DNA of 64,000 nucleotides from JBAYSY01 sp041675885 (GCA_041675885.1 JBAYSY010000003.1:1-64000); one strand, 5' to 3'. Counted from the first letter of the stretch, positions 33,397 to 42,376 are shown. Made by a program: numbers and translations. Notes: generated by a model not told the origin, from the sequence alone.

Positions 33397-34748
33397 TTCG
33401 ACATCTCTCCGTCAGGTTCGACCCAGACTAGCAGAACGAGGCCCAGCACAAACAGCTCGATCAGCGGGGACACGCCCCATTGCTGGCTTTGCGTCGCCGC
33501 CGTCGCCAGCGCGATCAGCGCGGGTGCCAGGAAGGCGGTGGCCTTGCCCGAGAGCGCATAGAGGCCGAAAGCCTCGGTCGGGCGCATCGGGTCGGTGTGG
33601 TGCACCATCATGGTACGGCTTGCCGCCTGAAGCGCACCGCCGGTGCCGCCGATCACCGCGCCGCAGAGGTAGAACAGCACGTCCGGCAACCGCGACTCCG
33701 GCGCCAGCGGCAGGCCGAACAGGCTGTCGCGAGACATGCCGACAATGAGCGAACAGACCGCGATCAGCACCAGCGCGCAGGCCACGATCACCGGCTTCGG
33801 CCCCCAGCGCCGGTCGGCGCGGCCGCCCAGCCACGAACAGACCGCCGCCGCCACCGCGCCCGCCACGCCGAAGATGCCGATCTGCATCACCGACCAGCCC
33901 AGCACCCCCACCGCATAGATGCCGCCGAACCCGTAAAGCCCGTTCAGCGCATCGCGGTAGAACATCGACGAACCCAGATAGGCGGCAAGGCTGGGCCGAT
34001 GCAGCAGCGACCTCAGCGACCGCATCAGGTCGGACAGCGCCGCGCGCAGGCTGGTGCGGGCCTGGGCGGCGGCGATGGTGCGCGGCTCGCGGACCCACAG
34101 GAAGAAGGGCACCATGAAGACCACATACCAAAGTGCCGTGAGCGGGCCGACGAAACGGGTGCCCTCGCGCATTTCCGGGTCGAGCCCGAAGGCGGGGGCA
34201 AGGCCGATCAGGGTGCGGCCGCTGTCCTGCTCGACGAAGAACAGGAGCATGATGGCCAGCGACAGCACGCCGCCCCAGTAGCCGAAGGCGAAGCCCGAGC
34301 CGGAGAAGCGCCCGGTTTCCTCCCTGGGGCCCAGGCTGGGCAACAGCGCGTTGGTGAAGATGGTGGCGAACTCCATGCCGATCAGCCCGATCCCGAAGGC
34401 GATCAGGATCGGGCCCACCTGTCCGGCCCCCGGCACCGCGAACCACAGCGCCGCCGCGCCCGCGACATAGAGCACCGAGAAGAACGCGATCCACGGCATC
34501 CGCCGCCCGGCGGTATCCGCGACCGCGCCCAGCACCGGGGCAAGTACGGCGATGATGATGCCCGCGATGGCAAGGCCGATCCCCCAAAGCTCCTGCGCCC
34601 GGGTCGGGTCGCCGACCACGGCGGCGAAATAGGGCGAGAAGATGAAGGTCAGCAGCAGCGTGGAATAGGGCTGGCTGGCCCAGTCGAAGAAATACCAACC
34701 CCAGACCCGCTTTTTCAGCGATGGTCCTTCTGTCCCGGGTTCTGCCAT
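33375..34748 (-). CDS. MFS transporter, UMF1/Atg22-like family
   Basis: A 457-residue carrier with about 12 spans. The N-terminus KKRVWGWYFFDWASQPYS is a signature of the UMF1 (Atg22-like) group, and GAVADTAGRRMPWI is the loop 2-3 motif. The substrate is unknown; yeast Atg22 effluxes amino acids, but this cannot be carried over. The start at 34746-34748 is chosen because the family N-terminus begins here. The gene overlaps mepA downstream. Confidence 0.87.
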   Translation of the reverse strand: MAEPGTEGPSLKKRVWGWYFFDWASQPYSTLLLTFIFSPYFAAVVGDPTRAQELWGIGLAIAGIIIAVLAPVLGAVADTAGRRMPWIAFFSVLYVAGAAALWFAVPGAGQVGPILIAFGIGLIGMEFATIFTNALLPSLGPREETGRFSGSGFAFGYWGGVLSLAIMLLFFVEQDSGRTLIGLAPAFGLDPEMREGTRFVGPLTALWYVVFMVPFFLWVREPRTIAAAQARTSLRAALSDLMRSLRSLLHRPSLAAYLGSSMFYRDALNGLYGFGGIYAVGVLGWSVMQIGIFGVAGAVAAAVCSWLGGRADRRWGPKPVIVACALVLIAVCSLIVGMSRDSLFGLPLAPESRLPDVLFYLCGAVIGGTGGALQAASRTMMVHHTDPMRPTEAFGLYALSGKATAFLAPALIALATAATQSQQWGVSPLIELFVLGLVLLVWVEPDGEMSKWSAVSR

Positions 34749-34921
34749 GTTCCTGCCCTTGCCACCTGCGGGGGATAAGACAGGCAAACCCCACCCGGTG
34801 CAAGCGCGGCCCGCAGGCCGGTCGGGGCCTGTTTCGCCTCGGGCAGGGCGCGGATCTCGGCCGCGGCGGCCGTGATCGCGGCCATGGCCAGAAGCACAAG
34901 GGCAGTCAGGGCGGCGCGCAT
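34715..34921 (-). CDS. Possible small secreted protein
   Basis: A 68-residue frame starting at ATG 34919-34921, with a convincing signal peptide (MRAALTALVLLAMAAITAAAA). The mature part is about 47 residues (EIRALPEAKQAPTGL, one Cys) with no recognisable motif. It overlaps the MFS gene start by 34 bp in another frame. It may be real or a chance frame in GC-rich DNA. Confidence 0.35.
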   Translation of the reverse strand: MRAALTALVLLAMAAITAAAAEIRALPEAKQAPTGLRAALAPGGVCLSYPPQVARAGTWQNPGQKDHR

Positions 34922-35022
34922 GGGGCATATTCCCGATTCATTATATTTGAATAAACATAACGATATCTGTATCTGTCCGGCAAGCCGTTTCGGCGGACCT
35001 TCCCGTTCTCGCGGAAGGCGGG

Positions 35023-35565
35023 TCAGAGAAACCGCCCGGCCTCGGGCGGCCAGGGGCGTCCGGTCTCGGCGGCGATCCAGGCGGCGGCCCAGCCGGGCAG
35101 TGCCGGGCTTTCGGTCGGGTGGTCCATCGCCTCAAGCAGCCGGGCGGGTGCGACGATCCCCTTGCCGTCGGTGATGGCCGAGCGCAGCAGCATCTGGTTG
35201 GTGCATTCGCCCCTGCGCCACATGCTTTGCTCCAGATAGATGAAACGTGCGTCCCAGCCGAGGCAGCGGGTGACGGTGGTGAAACGGTCGAAGGCCCGGA
35301 TCCGGCGGCGGTAGCGCACCGACACCCCGGCCACGGTCATGCCCCAGCCGGACTTGCGCAGCGCCGCCGCCAGCCCGCAGCGCAGCGCGAAGGGCACCCG
35401 GCCAAGATCGTAGAGCGTCAGCGTCCGGCCGTTGTTCAGCTCCCGCCACGGGTCGATATCGAAGGGCAGGCAGATGTGATGCGATACATGCGCATCAAGC
35501 AGCCCGCAGGGCGGCATCCGCCGCACACGCAGCAATTCGGCGGCAAAGCGAAAGATCGGATACAT
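35023..35565 (-). CDS. Hotdog-fold acyl-CoA thioesterase-like protein
   Basis: A 180-residue protein of the 4HBT-like thioesterase group: FDIDPWRELNNGRTLTLYDLGR contains the Asp/Asn region of the active site, followed by VRYRRRIRAFDRFTTVTR and IYLEQSMWRRGE strands. The start at 35563-35565 has CAGGAGG 7 nt upstream. The family hydrolyses acyl-CoA or acyl-ACP; the substrate is unknown. It is a single gene, with 460 bp of non-coding DNA upstream. Confidence 0.8.
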   Translation of the reverse strand: MYPIFRFAAELLRVRRMPPCGLLDAHVSHHICLPFDIDPWRELNNGRTLTLYDLGRVPFALRCGLAAALRKSGWGMTVAGVSVRYRRRIRAFDRFTTVTRCLGWDARFIYLEQSMWRRGECTNQMLLRSAITDGKGIVAPARLLEAMDHPTESPALPGWAAAWIAAETGRPWPPEAGRFL

Positions 35566-35702
35566 CGGCACCTCCTGCCGCACCGGGTGACGCGCAGGGG
35601 CGGCGATGTCAAGCGGGCCGCCGCGGCGGCGCGGGCGGGGGATGGAAAGGGGGGCCGTCTGCCCCCTCCTGGTCGCGTGCCGCGTTCAATTGTTCACCGC
35701 TG

Positions 35703-35725
35703 AAAACCTTCCACTGGAAGGTTTT
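35703..35725. terminator. Bidirectional terminator-like hairpin
   Basis: AAAACCTTCC (35703-35712), loop ACT, GGAAGGTTTT (35716-35725). The arms end in A4 and T4, so a U-run is formed in either direction. It stands about 140 bp upstream of the thioesterase start and 300 bp before yggT, without an adjacent gene end. Confidence 0.6.
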
Positions 35726-35837
35726 CTTAACGCGGCTCACCCCCGAGGATATTTCTTTCACGGGGAAGGAACATGAAGACAGGAGCGTTTCACCTTCTTC
35801 CGTCCGCAACCCTTCCCGCCGGAGGGTGAGCGGCGTC

Positions 35838-35863
35838 CCGGGAACCTCCCGGCGGAAGGTTCC
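35838..35863. other. Two overlapping alternative hairpins upstream of yggT
   Basis: CCGGGA-ACC-TCCCGG (35838-35852) and GGAACCT-N9-AGGTTCC (35841-35863) share bases, so only one can form in RNA. It lies about 165 bp before yggT and about 275 bp before the thioesterase start. Confidence 0.4.
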
Positions 35864-36025
35864 GGCCGCGAACGGGCGCCCCGGGGCGGCAGGCAACCCG
35901 GAACAGATCCGGCGTGGCGCCCGCCCACCCAGGTTTCGCGGCATCCGCATCAATCCGCCGTGGCGGGTTGCCCTTCGCCGCCGCGGGCGATACCTGTTGA
36001 AGCGGTCAGCCACCGGGAGCCCGCC

Positions 36026-36313
36026 ATGACCTCACTGCTGCAATTCCTGCTGCTGATCCTTCAGGTCGCGCAGTTCATCGTGCTCGTGCATATCGTGATG
36101 AGCTGGCTGATCAATTTCCAGGTGCTGAACCTGCGCCAACCGCTGGTCGCGCAGATCTGGGACGGGCTGAACCGGCTGCTGGAACCGGTCTATGGCCGCA
36201 TACGCAGCTTTCTGCCGCATATGGGCGGCATCGACTTTGCGCCGCTGATCGTGCTGCTCGTCATCTTCGGGCTTCGGATCGTGCTGATCAACAACCAGGC
36301 CGCTTTCTACTGA
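36026..36313 (+). CDS. YggT-family membrane protein
   Basis: A 95-residue protein with two hydrophobic segments (LLQFLLLILQVAQFIVLVHI and APLIVLLVIFGLRIVLI) around a loop with NRLLEPVYGRIRSFLP, the YggT signature. The family is linked to cell division, envelope and ion homeostasis, but its exact role is unclear. GGGAG lies about 9 nt before the ATG at 36026. recQ follows in the same direction after 100 bp. Confidence 0.9.
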   Translation: MTSLLQFLLLILQVAQFIVLVHIVMSWLINFQVLNLRQPLVAQIWDGLNRLLEPVYGRIRSFLPHMGGIDFAPLIVLLVIFGLRIVLINNQAAFY

Positions 36314-36413
36314 TCCCCCCATATCTGTCCCGTATCTGCCCCCGTATCTGGTAGTGTCCGGCTGCGGGACGGCAGGATATTGTCATTCCCGCCCCGGTCC
36401 GGGATAAGGGGCC

Positions 36414-38498
36414 ATGACCGATGCATCGCCCATTTCCATCCCGCAGGATACGCCGGAACGGCTTTTGGCTTCGGTCTTCGGCTTTCCGGAATTTCGTCCC
36501 GGCCAGGCCGAAATCGTCGCGGCCGTCGCCGCCGGGCGCAACACGCTGGCGATCATGCCCACGGGCGGCGGCAAGTCGCTGTGTTACCAGCTGCCCGCAC
36601 TGTGCCGGCCCGGGGTGACGCTGGTCATCTCGCCGCTGATCGCGCTGATGCGCGACCAGGTGCGGGCCTTGCGGGCGGCCGGGGTGGCGGCGGGGGCGCT
36701 GACCTCGGGCAATACCGGGGAAGAGACCGAAGAGGTGTTCCGGGCGCTGGACGAGGGCCGGTTGCGGCTGCTCTACATGGCGCCCGAGCGGCTGGCCTCG
36801 GCCGGGATGCCCGGTTTCCTGCGCCGGATCGGCTGCGGGATGATCGCGGTCGACGAGGCGCACTGCGTCTCGCAATGGGGGCACGACTTCCGGCCCGACT
36901 ACCTGCGGATCGGTGAATTGCGCCGCGTGCTGGGCGTTCCGCTGGCCGCCTTCACCGCCACCGCCGACGCCGAGACCCGGGCCGAGATCGTCGCCCGGCT
37001 GTTCGACGGGCAGGCGCCCGAGACCTTCCTGCGCGGCTTCGACCGTCCGAACATCCATCTCGCCTTCGCGCCCAAGGACCAGCCGCGGCGGCAGTTGCTG
37101 GAGTTCGTTGCCGCCCGGCGCGGGCGGCCCGGCATCGTCTATTGCGCTACCCGCGCCCGGACCGAGACCCTTTCCGCCGCGCTGCGCGAGGCCGGGCATG
37201 CGGCCTGCCACTATCACGGCGGCATGGAGGCGGGCGAGCGCCGCGCGGTCGAGGAGCGTTTCCAGCGCGAGGACGGGCTGGTCGTCGTCGCCACCGTGGC
37301 CTTCGGCATGGGAATCGACAAGCCCGACATCCGCTGGGTCGCCCACGCCGACCTGCCGAAGTCGATCGAGGGCTATTATCAGGAGATCGGCCGGGCCGGG
37401 CGCGACGGCGCCCCGGCCGACACGCTGACGCTGTTCGGCCCCGACGACATCCGCCTGCGCCGGGCCCAGATCGACGAGGGGCTGGCGCCGCCCGAACGCA
37501 AGGCCGCCGATCACGCCCGGCTGAACACGCTGCTCGGGCTGGCCGAGGCGATGGAGTGTCGCCGCCGGGTGCTGCTGGGCTATTTCGACGAGGACTGCGC
37601 GCCTTGCGGCAACTGCGACCTCTGCGACCATCCTCCGGAAAGTTTCGACGCCACCGAGGCGGTGCGCAAGGCACTCTCGGCGATCCTGCGGACGGGCGAA
37701 TCCTTCGGCGTCGGGCATCTGACCGACATCCTGACCGGCAACGCGACCGAAAAGGTGCGCGCCCGCGGCCATGACCGGCTGCCCACCTTCGCCGTGGGGC
37801 GCGAGTTCACCAAGGCGGTCTGGGGCGCGGTGTTCCGGCAGATGATGGGCCGTGATCTGGTCCGCCCCGACCCGGAGCGCCACGGCGCGCTGCGGATGAC
37901 CGAGGTGGCCCGGCCGATCCTGCGCGGCGAGGAACCGGTCCGGCTGCGGCGCGATGCGCTGCGGGCCGAGGCGCGGCCACGGGTGCAGGCGCTGGTGCCC
38001 GAGGAGGATGCGCCGCTCTTGTCCGCGCTCAAGGCAAAGCGCCGGGCGCTGGCCGAGGCGGCGGGGGTTCCGGCCTATGTGGTCTTTCCCGACCGGACCT
38101 TGATCGAGATGGCGGCGGTGCGGCCCGCGACACTGGACGCCATGGCCGGGATCACCGGAGTTGGCGCGAAAAAGCTGGAAAGCTACGGTGTGGCCTTTCT
38201 TGAAGTGATCGCGGGCGAGGGTGCGGCAGCCGGGCTGCACCCCGGGCGGATGAAGCTGGCCGGGCGGCCCGAAGGGGAACTGTTCGACCGTCTGGCAGGG
38301 CTTCAGGCCGGGCTGGCGCGGGGCGGGGACGGCACCGGCAAGCCGCTGTCCTGCTCTGCCGGCACCCTGCGCAAGATCGCCGAGACCCGGCCCCGGACCC
38401 TCGCGGCACTGGAACGGATCGGCGGGATGGGCCCGCAGAAGGCCGAACGGTTCGGGACGGCTTTCCTCGACGCGATCCGCGCGGCGGAGGAAGGCTGA
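36414..38498 (+). CDS. recQ: RecQ, ATP-dependent DNA helicase
   Basis: A 694-residue 3'-5' helicase for recombination and fork repair. Motifs in order: TGGGKSLCYQLPAL (Walker A), DEAHCVSQWGHDFRPDY (motif II plus aromatic-rich loop), VATVAFGMGIDKPDIRWVAH and QEIGRAGRDG (motifs V and VI), then zinc ligands CRRRVLLGYF and CAPCGNCDLC. An HRDC domain covers about 540-600. A second HRDC-like segment (GTLRKIAETRPRTLAALERI) follows at about 635-690. That extra segment accounts for most of its length over the roughly 610-residue E. coli enzyme. Confidence 0.94.
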   Translation: MTDASPISIPQDTPERLLASVFGFPEFRPGQAEIVAAVAAGRNTLAIMPTGGGKSLCYQLPALCRPGVTLVISPLIALMRDQVRALRAAGVAAGALTSGNTGEETEEVFRALDEGRLRLLYMAPERLASAGMPGFLRRIGCGMIAVDEAHCVSQWGHDFRPDYLRIGELRRVLGVPLAAFTATADAETRAEIVARLFDGQAPETFLRGFDRPNIHLAFAPKDQPRRQLLEFVAARRGRPGIVYCATRARTETLSAALREAGHAACHYHGGMEAGERRAVEERFQREDGLVVVATVAFGMGIDKPDIRWVAHADLPKSIEGYYQEIGRAGRDGAPADTLTLFGPDDIRLRRAQIDEGLAPPERKAADHARLNTLLGLAEAMECRRRVLLGYFDEDCAPCGNCDLCDHPPESFDATEAVRKALSAILRTGESFGVGHLTDILTGNATEKVRARGHDRLPTFAVGREFTKAVWGAVFRQMMGRDLVRPDPERHGALRMTEVARPILRGEEPVRLRRDALRAEARPRVQALVPEEDAPLLSALKAKRRALAEAAGVPAYVVFPDRTLIEMAAVRPATLDAMAGITGVGAKKLESYGVAFLEVIAGEGAAAGLHPGRMKLAGRPEGELFDRLAGLQAGLARGGDGTGKPLSCSAGTLRKIAETRPRTLAALERIGGMGPQKAERFGTAFLDAIRAAEEG

Positions 38499-38663
38499 GA
38501 GGAGGGGCGCAGTGGCCGGGGCCGTCGTGGCACCGCCCTGACTGGCCTGCGCTGCGGCAGGTGCCGGGCCCGACCCCGGGCTTCTGCCTTTCGGCAAACT
38601 CCCCGATCTGCCGTGGCCGCGCCGGTCCATGGTCTGGCCGTATTCCGCCGCCGGTCCCATGGC

Positions 38664-39473
38664 TCAGCGCAGCCCCGGGGCCGATTGCAACAGCGTCAGT
38701 GCCGTTGCGGCCCCGCTGGTGAGCATCGGGCCGGTCGCCGCGGCGATATCGGCGCGCAGCAGAAAGCGGCGGATCAGGTCCTCCACCCGTTCCGGGTCGG
38801 TGAACTGCCCGATGCCTTCGGCACCGAACATGTCCCGCGCCTTGTCGCGCAGGGTCTCGTGCTGCCGGTCGATATCCAGCGCGCCGAAGGCGGTGGGCAG
38901 GCCGAAGGCGGTCTCGAACACCTTGCGCAGGGGCGGCGTGCCCATGACCGTGAACCATTTGACATCGGCGCTGCCCGGGTCCGCGGCGAGTTCCGCCAGT
39001 TCCCGCCGGGTGTTGAGCGCAAGGCGCAGATTCTCATCCTGTTCGCCCACCGCCGCTTCGAAGGAGCGTTCGCGCCACGCACCCAGCAGCCGATCGGCGA
39101 AACCGGGTCCGTCGCTGTGCGGCAGGCCATCGCCAAAGCCGAAAGTGGTGGCCATCTGCTGATACCGCTTGTCGGCCAGCCGCCCGGCCAGCGCCCCGGG
39201 ATCGTCGGTCGGGCTTTCGAACACCTTGCGGATGAAGAAACGGTTGTCGATATCGCCTTCAAGCCCGAAGGCGCCAAGCGCCACCTTCAGGAGGCGCCGG
39301 TCGGCCACCAGTTCCCCGGCACTGGTGACTTTGCCGATCCGTTCACGGAAATACGCCTCGTCCCGTGCCAGCGCGGGGGCGGCCTCGAAGGCCGCTTGCT
39401 GCCGGGGCAGGGTGCGGTTGAGAAAGGCCCAGCCCGCATAGCCCCCGAGCGGCAGGACCGGGGCGAAACTCAT
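38664..39473 (-). CDS. DUF1217-domain flagellar-locus protein
   Basis: A 269-residue soluble protein of the DUF1217 group found in Rhodobacterales flagellar loci. Characteristic segments are GKVTSAGELVADRRLLKVAL and FFIRKVFESPTDDPGALA. No signal or catalytic motif is seen. Its start overlaps the flbT stop by 4 bp, so it is expressed with flaF-flbT. A role in flagellar assembly is inferred only from this linkage. Confidence 0.8.
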   Translation of the reverse strand: MSFAPVLPLGGYAGWAFLNRTLPRQQAAFEAAPALARDEAYFRERIGKVTSAGELVADRRLLKVALGAFGLEGDIDNRFFIRKVFESPTDDPGALAGRLADKRYQQMATTFGFGDGLPHSDGPGFADRLLGAWRERSFEAAVGEQDENLRLALNTRRELAELAADPGSADVKWFTVMGTPPLRKVFETAFGLPTAFGALDIDRQHETLRDKARDMFGAEGIGQFTDPERVEDLIRRFLLRADIAAATGPMLTSGAATALTLLQSAPGLR

Positions 39474-39877
39474 GCCCTTGCCGCGGCCGCCATCAGCCGC
39501 TCCTCCCTCGGCAGCAGGCAGCGGAGCGCCCGCAGCGCCTGGTAGTGGTGGTCGGCCAGCACCGAGTCGGTCGCCTCGGCCAGACGTTCGCGGCTGTCAT
39601 GGTCGCAGAACACCTGGCTGAGTTGTTCGATGCCGCGCAGAAGCTGCATCCGCGCCTCTTGGGCCCCGGCGTCGCCCGAGAGCACGAGCTGTGCGATGTA
39701 GCAGACCCGGCGGACCGGGGTCGTGACCTCGCCGGGGTGGATCGCGTCGCGCAGCCGCAGGATATTGGCGTTGCGCGTTACTATGGCGAACCGGGCGCGG
39801 CGGTCGCCGTTCTCGATCACCGCGCCGTTGATCAGCACCCGTTCGTGCGGGCCCAGTTTCAGCACCAGCCCGGTCAT
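39470..39877 (-). CDS. flbT: FlbT, post-transcriptional regulator of flagellin
   Basis: A 135-residue alphaproteobacterial protein that binds flagellin mRNA and controls its translation or decay. The start MTGLVLKLGPHERVLINGAVIENG is the FlbT signature, and RRVCYIAQLVLSG follows. The start at 39875-39877 is fixed by this N-terminus. It overlaps flaF by 4 bp and DUF1217 by 4 bp. The target fliC lies just upstream of flaF. Confidence 0.93.
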   Translation of the reverse strand: MTGLVLKLGPHERVLINGAVIENGDRRARFAIVTRNANILRLRDAIHPGEVTTPVRRVCYIAQLVLSGDAGAQEARMQLLRGIEQLSQVFCDHDSRERLAEATDSVLADHHYQALRALRCLLPREERLMAAAARA

Positions 39878-40251
39878 GCCGCTGCTCCGTTGCCGCGCAG
39901 GCCGCGCATGACGGCGGTGTTGATCTCGATCAGAACCCCGGCCCCGGCCGTGCCGGACAGCACGGCGCGGCTGTGATGGGTGGTGAATTCGTACAGGTAG
40001 AACAGCCGTGCCCGCAGCGGCGCGGGCAGCCCGTTGCCGTCGTCGGCGACATCGCCGGCCAGCACCGCCCACAGTTGGCTGTTGTCGTGCAGGGCGGCGG
40101 CGAGGGCGGGGAAGTCATCCTGCCGCGTCTCCCACGCGCGGCTCAGCCGTCCGGTGATACGGGCGAACAGGTCGTATTCGATGCCGCGCGGCGATCGGGC
40201 CGCGCTGTGCGGCTGGCCGTAGGCGGAGCGGGCGGTGTCGATGGCGTTCAT
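39874..40251 (-). CDS. flaF: FlaF, flagellin synthesis regulator
   Basis: A 125-residue helical protein that acts against FlbT and is needed for flagellin secretion in alphaproteobacteria. Typical segments: ARSAYGQPHSAARSPRGIEYDLFARITGRL and LRARLFYLYEFTTHHSR (quoted in parts; both are family hallmarks). It follows fliC on the same strand and overlaps flbT by 4 bp. Confidence 0.92.
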   Translation of the reverse strand: MNAIDTARSAYGQPHSAARSPRGIEYDLFARITGRLSRAWETRQDDFPALAAALHDNSQLWAVLAGDVADDGNGLPAPLRARLFYLYEFTTHHSRAVLSGTAGAGVLIEINTAVMRGLRGNGAAA

Positions 40252-40347
40252 CGGGTATCCTCGAAGTGGGGGGCGCGGACAAGCGGACGGTCGGCACCCC
40301 GGGAAGGGGGCCGCATTGTTGTTGACCCGTCCGGCCGTCGGGAAGGC

Positions 40348-40370
40348 GGGCCCCCCATGACAGGGGGCCC
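40348..40370 (-). terminator. Hairpin after fliC
   Basis: All-GC stem GGGCCCCC (40348-40355) and GGGGGCCC (40363-40370) with a 7-nt loop, starting 14 bp past the fliC stop. It probably ends or protects the abundant fliC transcript and lowers read-through to flaF. There is no U-run. Confidence 0.6.
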
Positions 40371-40383
40371 CTTGAGGTCAGGA

Positions 40384-41580
40384 TCAGCGGAACAGCGACA
40401 GGATGTTCTGCGGCGCCTGGTTGGCGATCGACAGCGCCTGGATGCCAAGCTGCTGCTGCACCTGCAAGGCCTGGAGCCGGGCCGAGGCCTCCTCCATGTC
40501 GGCATCGACCATCGCCCCGATCCCGGCCCGCAGCGAATCGCTCAGGCTGCTGACGAAATCGTTCTGGATGTCGATCCGCCCCTGGGCCGAGCCGAAGGAG
40601 GCGGCGGCGTCGATGGCAAGCTGGATCATGGTCTCGATGTCCGCGAGCGCCGCCTGCGCCCCGGCCGTCGAGGTCACGTCGAGCCCGGACAGCGCCGAGA
40701 GGCCGCCGGTCCCGGCGGCTTCGGCCCGTGCGGTCAGGGTGATGTCGGCCCCGGTCGTGTTGGCGATGGTGATCGTGTCGCTGTCGATGTCGATCGCCAG
40801 CCCCTCGATCCCCATGCCTTCCAGCGCGCTGCGCACCCCGGCCGCGATGGCGCCGTCGGCCCCGGTCGCGTCCATGTCCTGCTGCGTCACGGTATAGGCC
40901 ACCTGCCGGTCGCCGATGGTGATCACGTAGCGGTCGCCCGCCGACAGGTTGGTGCTGTCGATCTGGAGGTCGGCGCTGCCGGCCTCGTCGATCGCCACAG
41001 CCGCGGCGGTGCCGTCGCCGGAGACCCCGCCGGTGCCTGCCCCGAAAGCCCCGGCCGGGGCCGGATCGGCCCCGAGGCCGAGGTTCTGCGCCGTGACCGA
41101 GATGAAGGAGGTCGTGACCGTCCCGTCCATCTCCCGGTCGAGCGAGGCGAGCACCTCCATGCTGCCGGTCGAGCCGTTGACGAGATTGAGCCCGTTATAC
41201 TGCGCCGCGCCCACCACGGTGGCGATCTGTTCGCGGTAGAAGCTCACGTCGGTCTGGAGCTTGTTGCGGTCGACGTTCTCGCCCTGGGCGTCGACGATCA
41301 GCCGCTTCATCTCGGTCAGAAGTTCGGTCGCCTTTTCGGCCGCGTTGCGGGCGACCCCCACGGTGGCGGTGCCGAGATCGAGGCTCGACGAGATGGCGTG
41401 GAATCCCTTGACGTCGGATTCCATCACTTTCGAGATCGCCCAGATCGCGGCGTTGTCGCGCGCGGTGGCGACCGACTTGCCGGTCGAGATTTCGGCCTGG
41501 GTCTTGTTCAGGCTCTGGCTGACGTTCTTCAGGGTCTGAAGGGCCACCATCGCGCTGGTGTTGGTCAGAATGGACGACAT
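40384..41580 (-). CDS. fliC: Flagellin
   Basis: A 398-residue filament subunit. The conserved N-terminal D0/D1 helices begin SSILTNTSAMVALQTLKNV and contain SLNKTQAEISTGKSVATARDN (quoted in overlapping family terms), and the C-terminal helix ends GIQALSIANQAPQNILSLFR. The central part (about 165-300) is variable, rich in Ala, Gly and Asp. The start at 41578-41580 fits the usual flagellin N-terminus. Exported by the flagellar type III system without a cleaved signal. It is followed by flaF and flbT, its translational regulators. Confidence 0.96.
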   Translation of the reverse strand: MSSILTNTSAMVALQTLKNVSQSLNKTQAEISTGKSVATARDNAAIWAISKVMESDVKGFHAISSSLDLGTATVGVARNAAEKATELLTEMKRLIVDAQGENVDRNKLQTDVSFYREQIATVVGAAQYNGLNLVNGSTGSMEVLASLDREMDGTVTTSFISVTAQNLGLGADPAPAGAFGAGTGGVSGDGTAAAVAIDEAGSADLQIDSTNLSAGDRYVITIGDRQVAYTVTQQDMDATGADGAIAAGVRSALEGMGIEGLAIDIDSDTITIANTTGADITLTARAEAAGTGGLSALSGLDVTSTAGAQAALADIETMIQLAIDAAASFGSAQGRIDIQNDFVSSLSDSLRAGIGAMVDADMEEASARLQALQVQQQLGIQALSIANQAPQNILSLFR

Positions 41581-41787
41581 GTTTCGTTTCCTTGTCTGGG
41601 CCGAGCGTTTCCCGCCCGGCATCCGGTTCCCGCCCGTCGCGGGCGGTGATGGCGGCATTCTGGCCGTTGCGCCGGGTTTCGGCCCGCCGCGCCACCCCGT
41701 TCGGGATGCGGGCCCATTCTGGACGGCGAAGTTCTAAAAGTCTCCTAACCCCGTGTGGTTCTGTGTGCCGGATTTGATTCAAATGCC

Positions 41788-42111
41788 CTATGCACGCCGG
41801 TGCAGCACCGTGCCTTCGGGCCGGATCGGGCGGCGGCGCCCGCCCGCGTCATAGGTATCGAGGCCGCGGGCGGCGGCGGTCACTTCCTCGACCCGCCTGC
41901 GGGCGGCGCGCAGCCCGCGCGCGGCGGCATCGAGACAGGCCAGGTTGCGCTCGGCCCGCGCCCGCAGCCCGTCGGGCACGGCCCGGCCGGGCGATTCGTC
42001 GAGCGCCGTTTCCAGCGCGTCGCACAGCGGCGCGAGCGCGGCCAGATCGCCCGCCCGCACTGCCCGGTGCATCGCGTCGAGAATCGCGTCTGGCGGGTCA
42101 TTGCGCGGCAT
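41788..42111 (-). CDS. Small helical flagellar protein, possibly a FlgN-type chaperone
   Basis: A 107-residue all-helical protein (AILDAMHRAVRAGDLAALAPL, then RAERNLACLDAAARGLRAA) with a basic C-terminus. Size and helical pattern suit FlgN/FliT-type export chaperones, but no specific motif proves this. It overlaps the rod-binding gene by 14 bp and lies upstream of fliC, so a flagellar role is likely from context. Confidence 0.5.
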   Translation of the reverse strand: MPRNDPPDAILDAMHRAVRAGDLAALAPLCDALETALDESPGRAVPDGLRARAERNLACLDAAARGLRAARRRVEEVTAAARGLDTYDAGGRRRPIRPEGTVLHRRA

Positions 42112-42376
42112 CGGCCCGCCCCTTCATCGCGTTGAACAGGTGTTCGGCCAGGCCGATGCCGCCGCGCCGCGCCATCGCATCGGCCTGGGCCGCGCGCAGG
42201 AACGAGGCGAACTGCGCCTCGCCAACCCCGCCGCCGAAGCTGTCGGGCGCCTGCCCCAGCCCGGCATGTTCCAGCATCTGGGCAAGAAAAAGCCCCTCAA
42301 GCTGCACCGCTTTCACGCGCAGCGGATCGGGCTGCGCGGGCCGTGGCGGCAAGGTGGAATGGATCAGATCGGTCAT
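42098..42376 (-). CDS. Rod-binding protein (FlgJ N-terminal-like)
   Basis: A 92-residue protein of the rod-binding domain type found at the N-terminus of FlgJ: RVKAVQLEGLFLAQMLEHAG and FGGGVGEAQFASFLRAAQAD match the family's helix pattern. It lacks the muramidase domain, as usual in alphaproteobacteria, where the domain stands alone. It diverges from fliK. Confidence 0.75.
   Translation of the reverse strand: MTDLIHSTLPPRPAQPDPLRVKAVQLEGLFLAQMLEHAGLGQAPDSFGGGVGEAQFASFLRAAQADAMARRGGIGLAEHLFNAMKGRADAAQ

Larger units (their letters stand above)
35566..36025. other. Intergenic region between the thioesterase gene and yggT
   Basis: No gene is supported. A 134-codon minus-strand frame here is basic, low-complexity and has no ribosome-binding site. 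The region holds a strong hairpin at 35703-35725 and two overlapping, mutually exclusive stems at 35838-35863. It contains divergent promoters that I cannot place exactly. Confidence 0.6.

Noticed and set aside
35609..36013. A 134-codon minus-strand frame in the thioesterase-yggT gap
   Set aside because: Basic, Pro-rich product crossing the hairpins at 35703-35725 and 35838-35863, without Shine-Dalgarno or family resemblance.
36288..38660. A 790-codon minus-strand frame opposite recQ
   Set aside because: Same artefact: low-complexity product, no ribosome-binding site, recQ motifs intact on the other strand.
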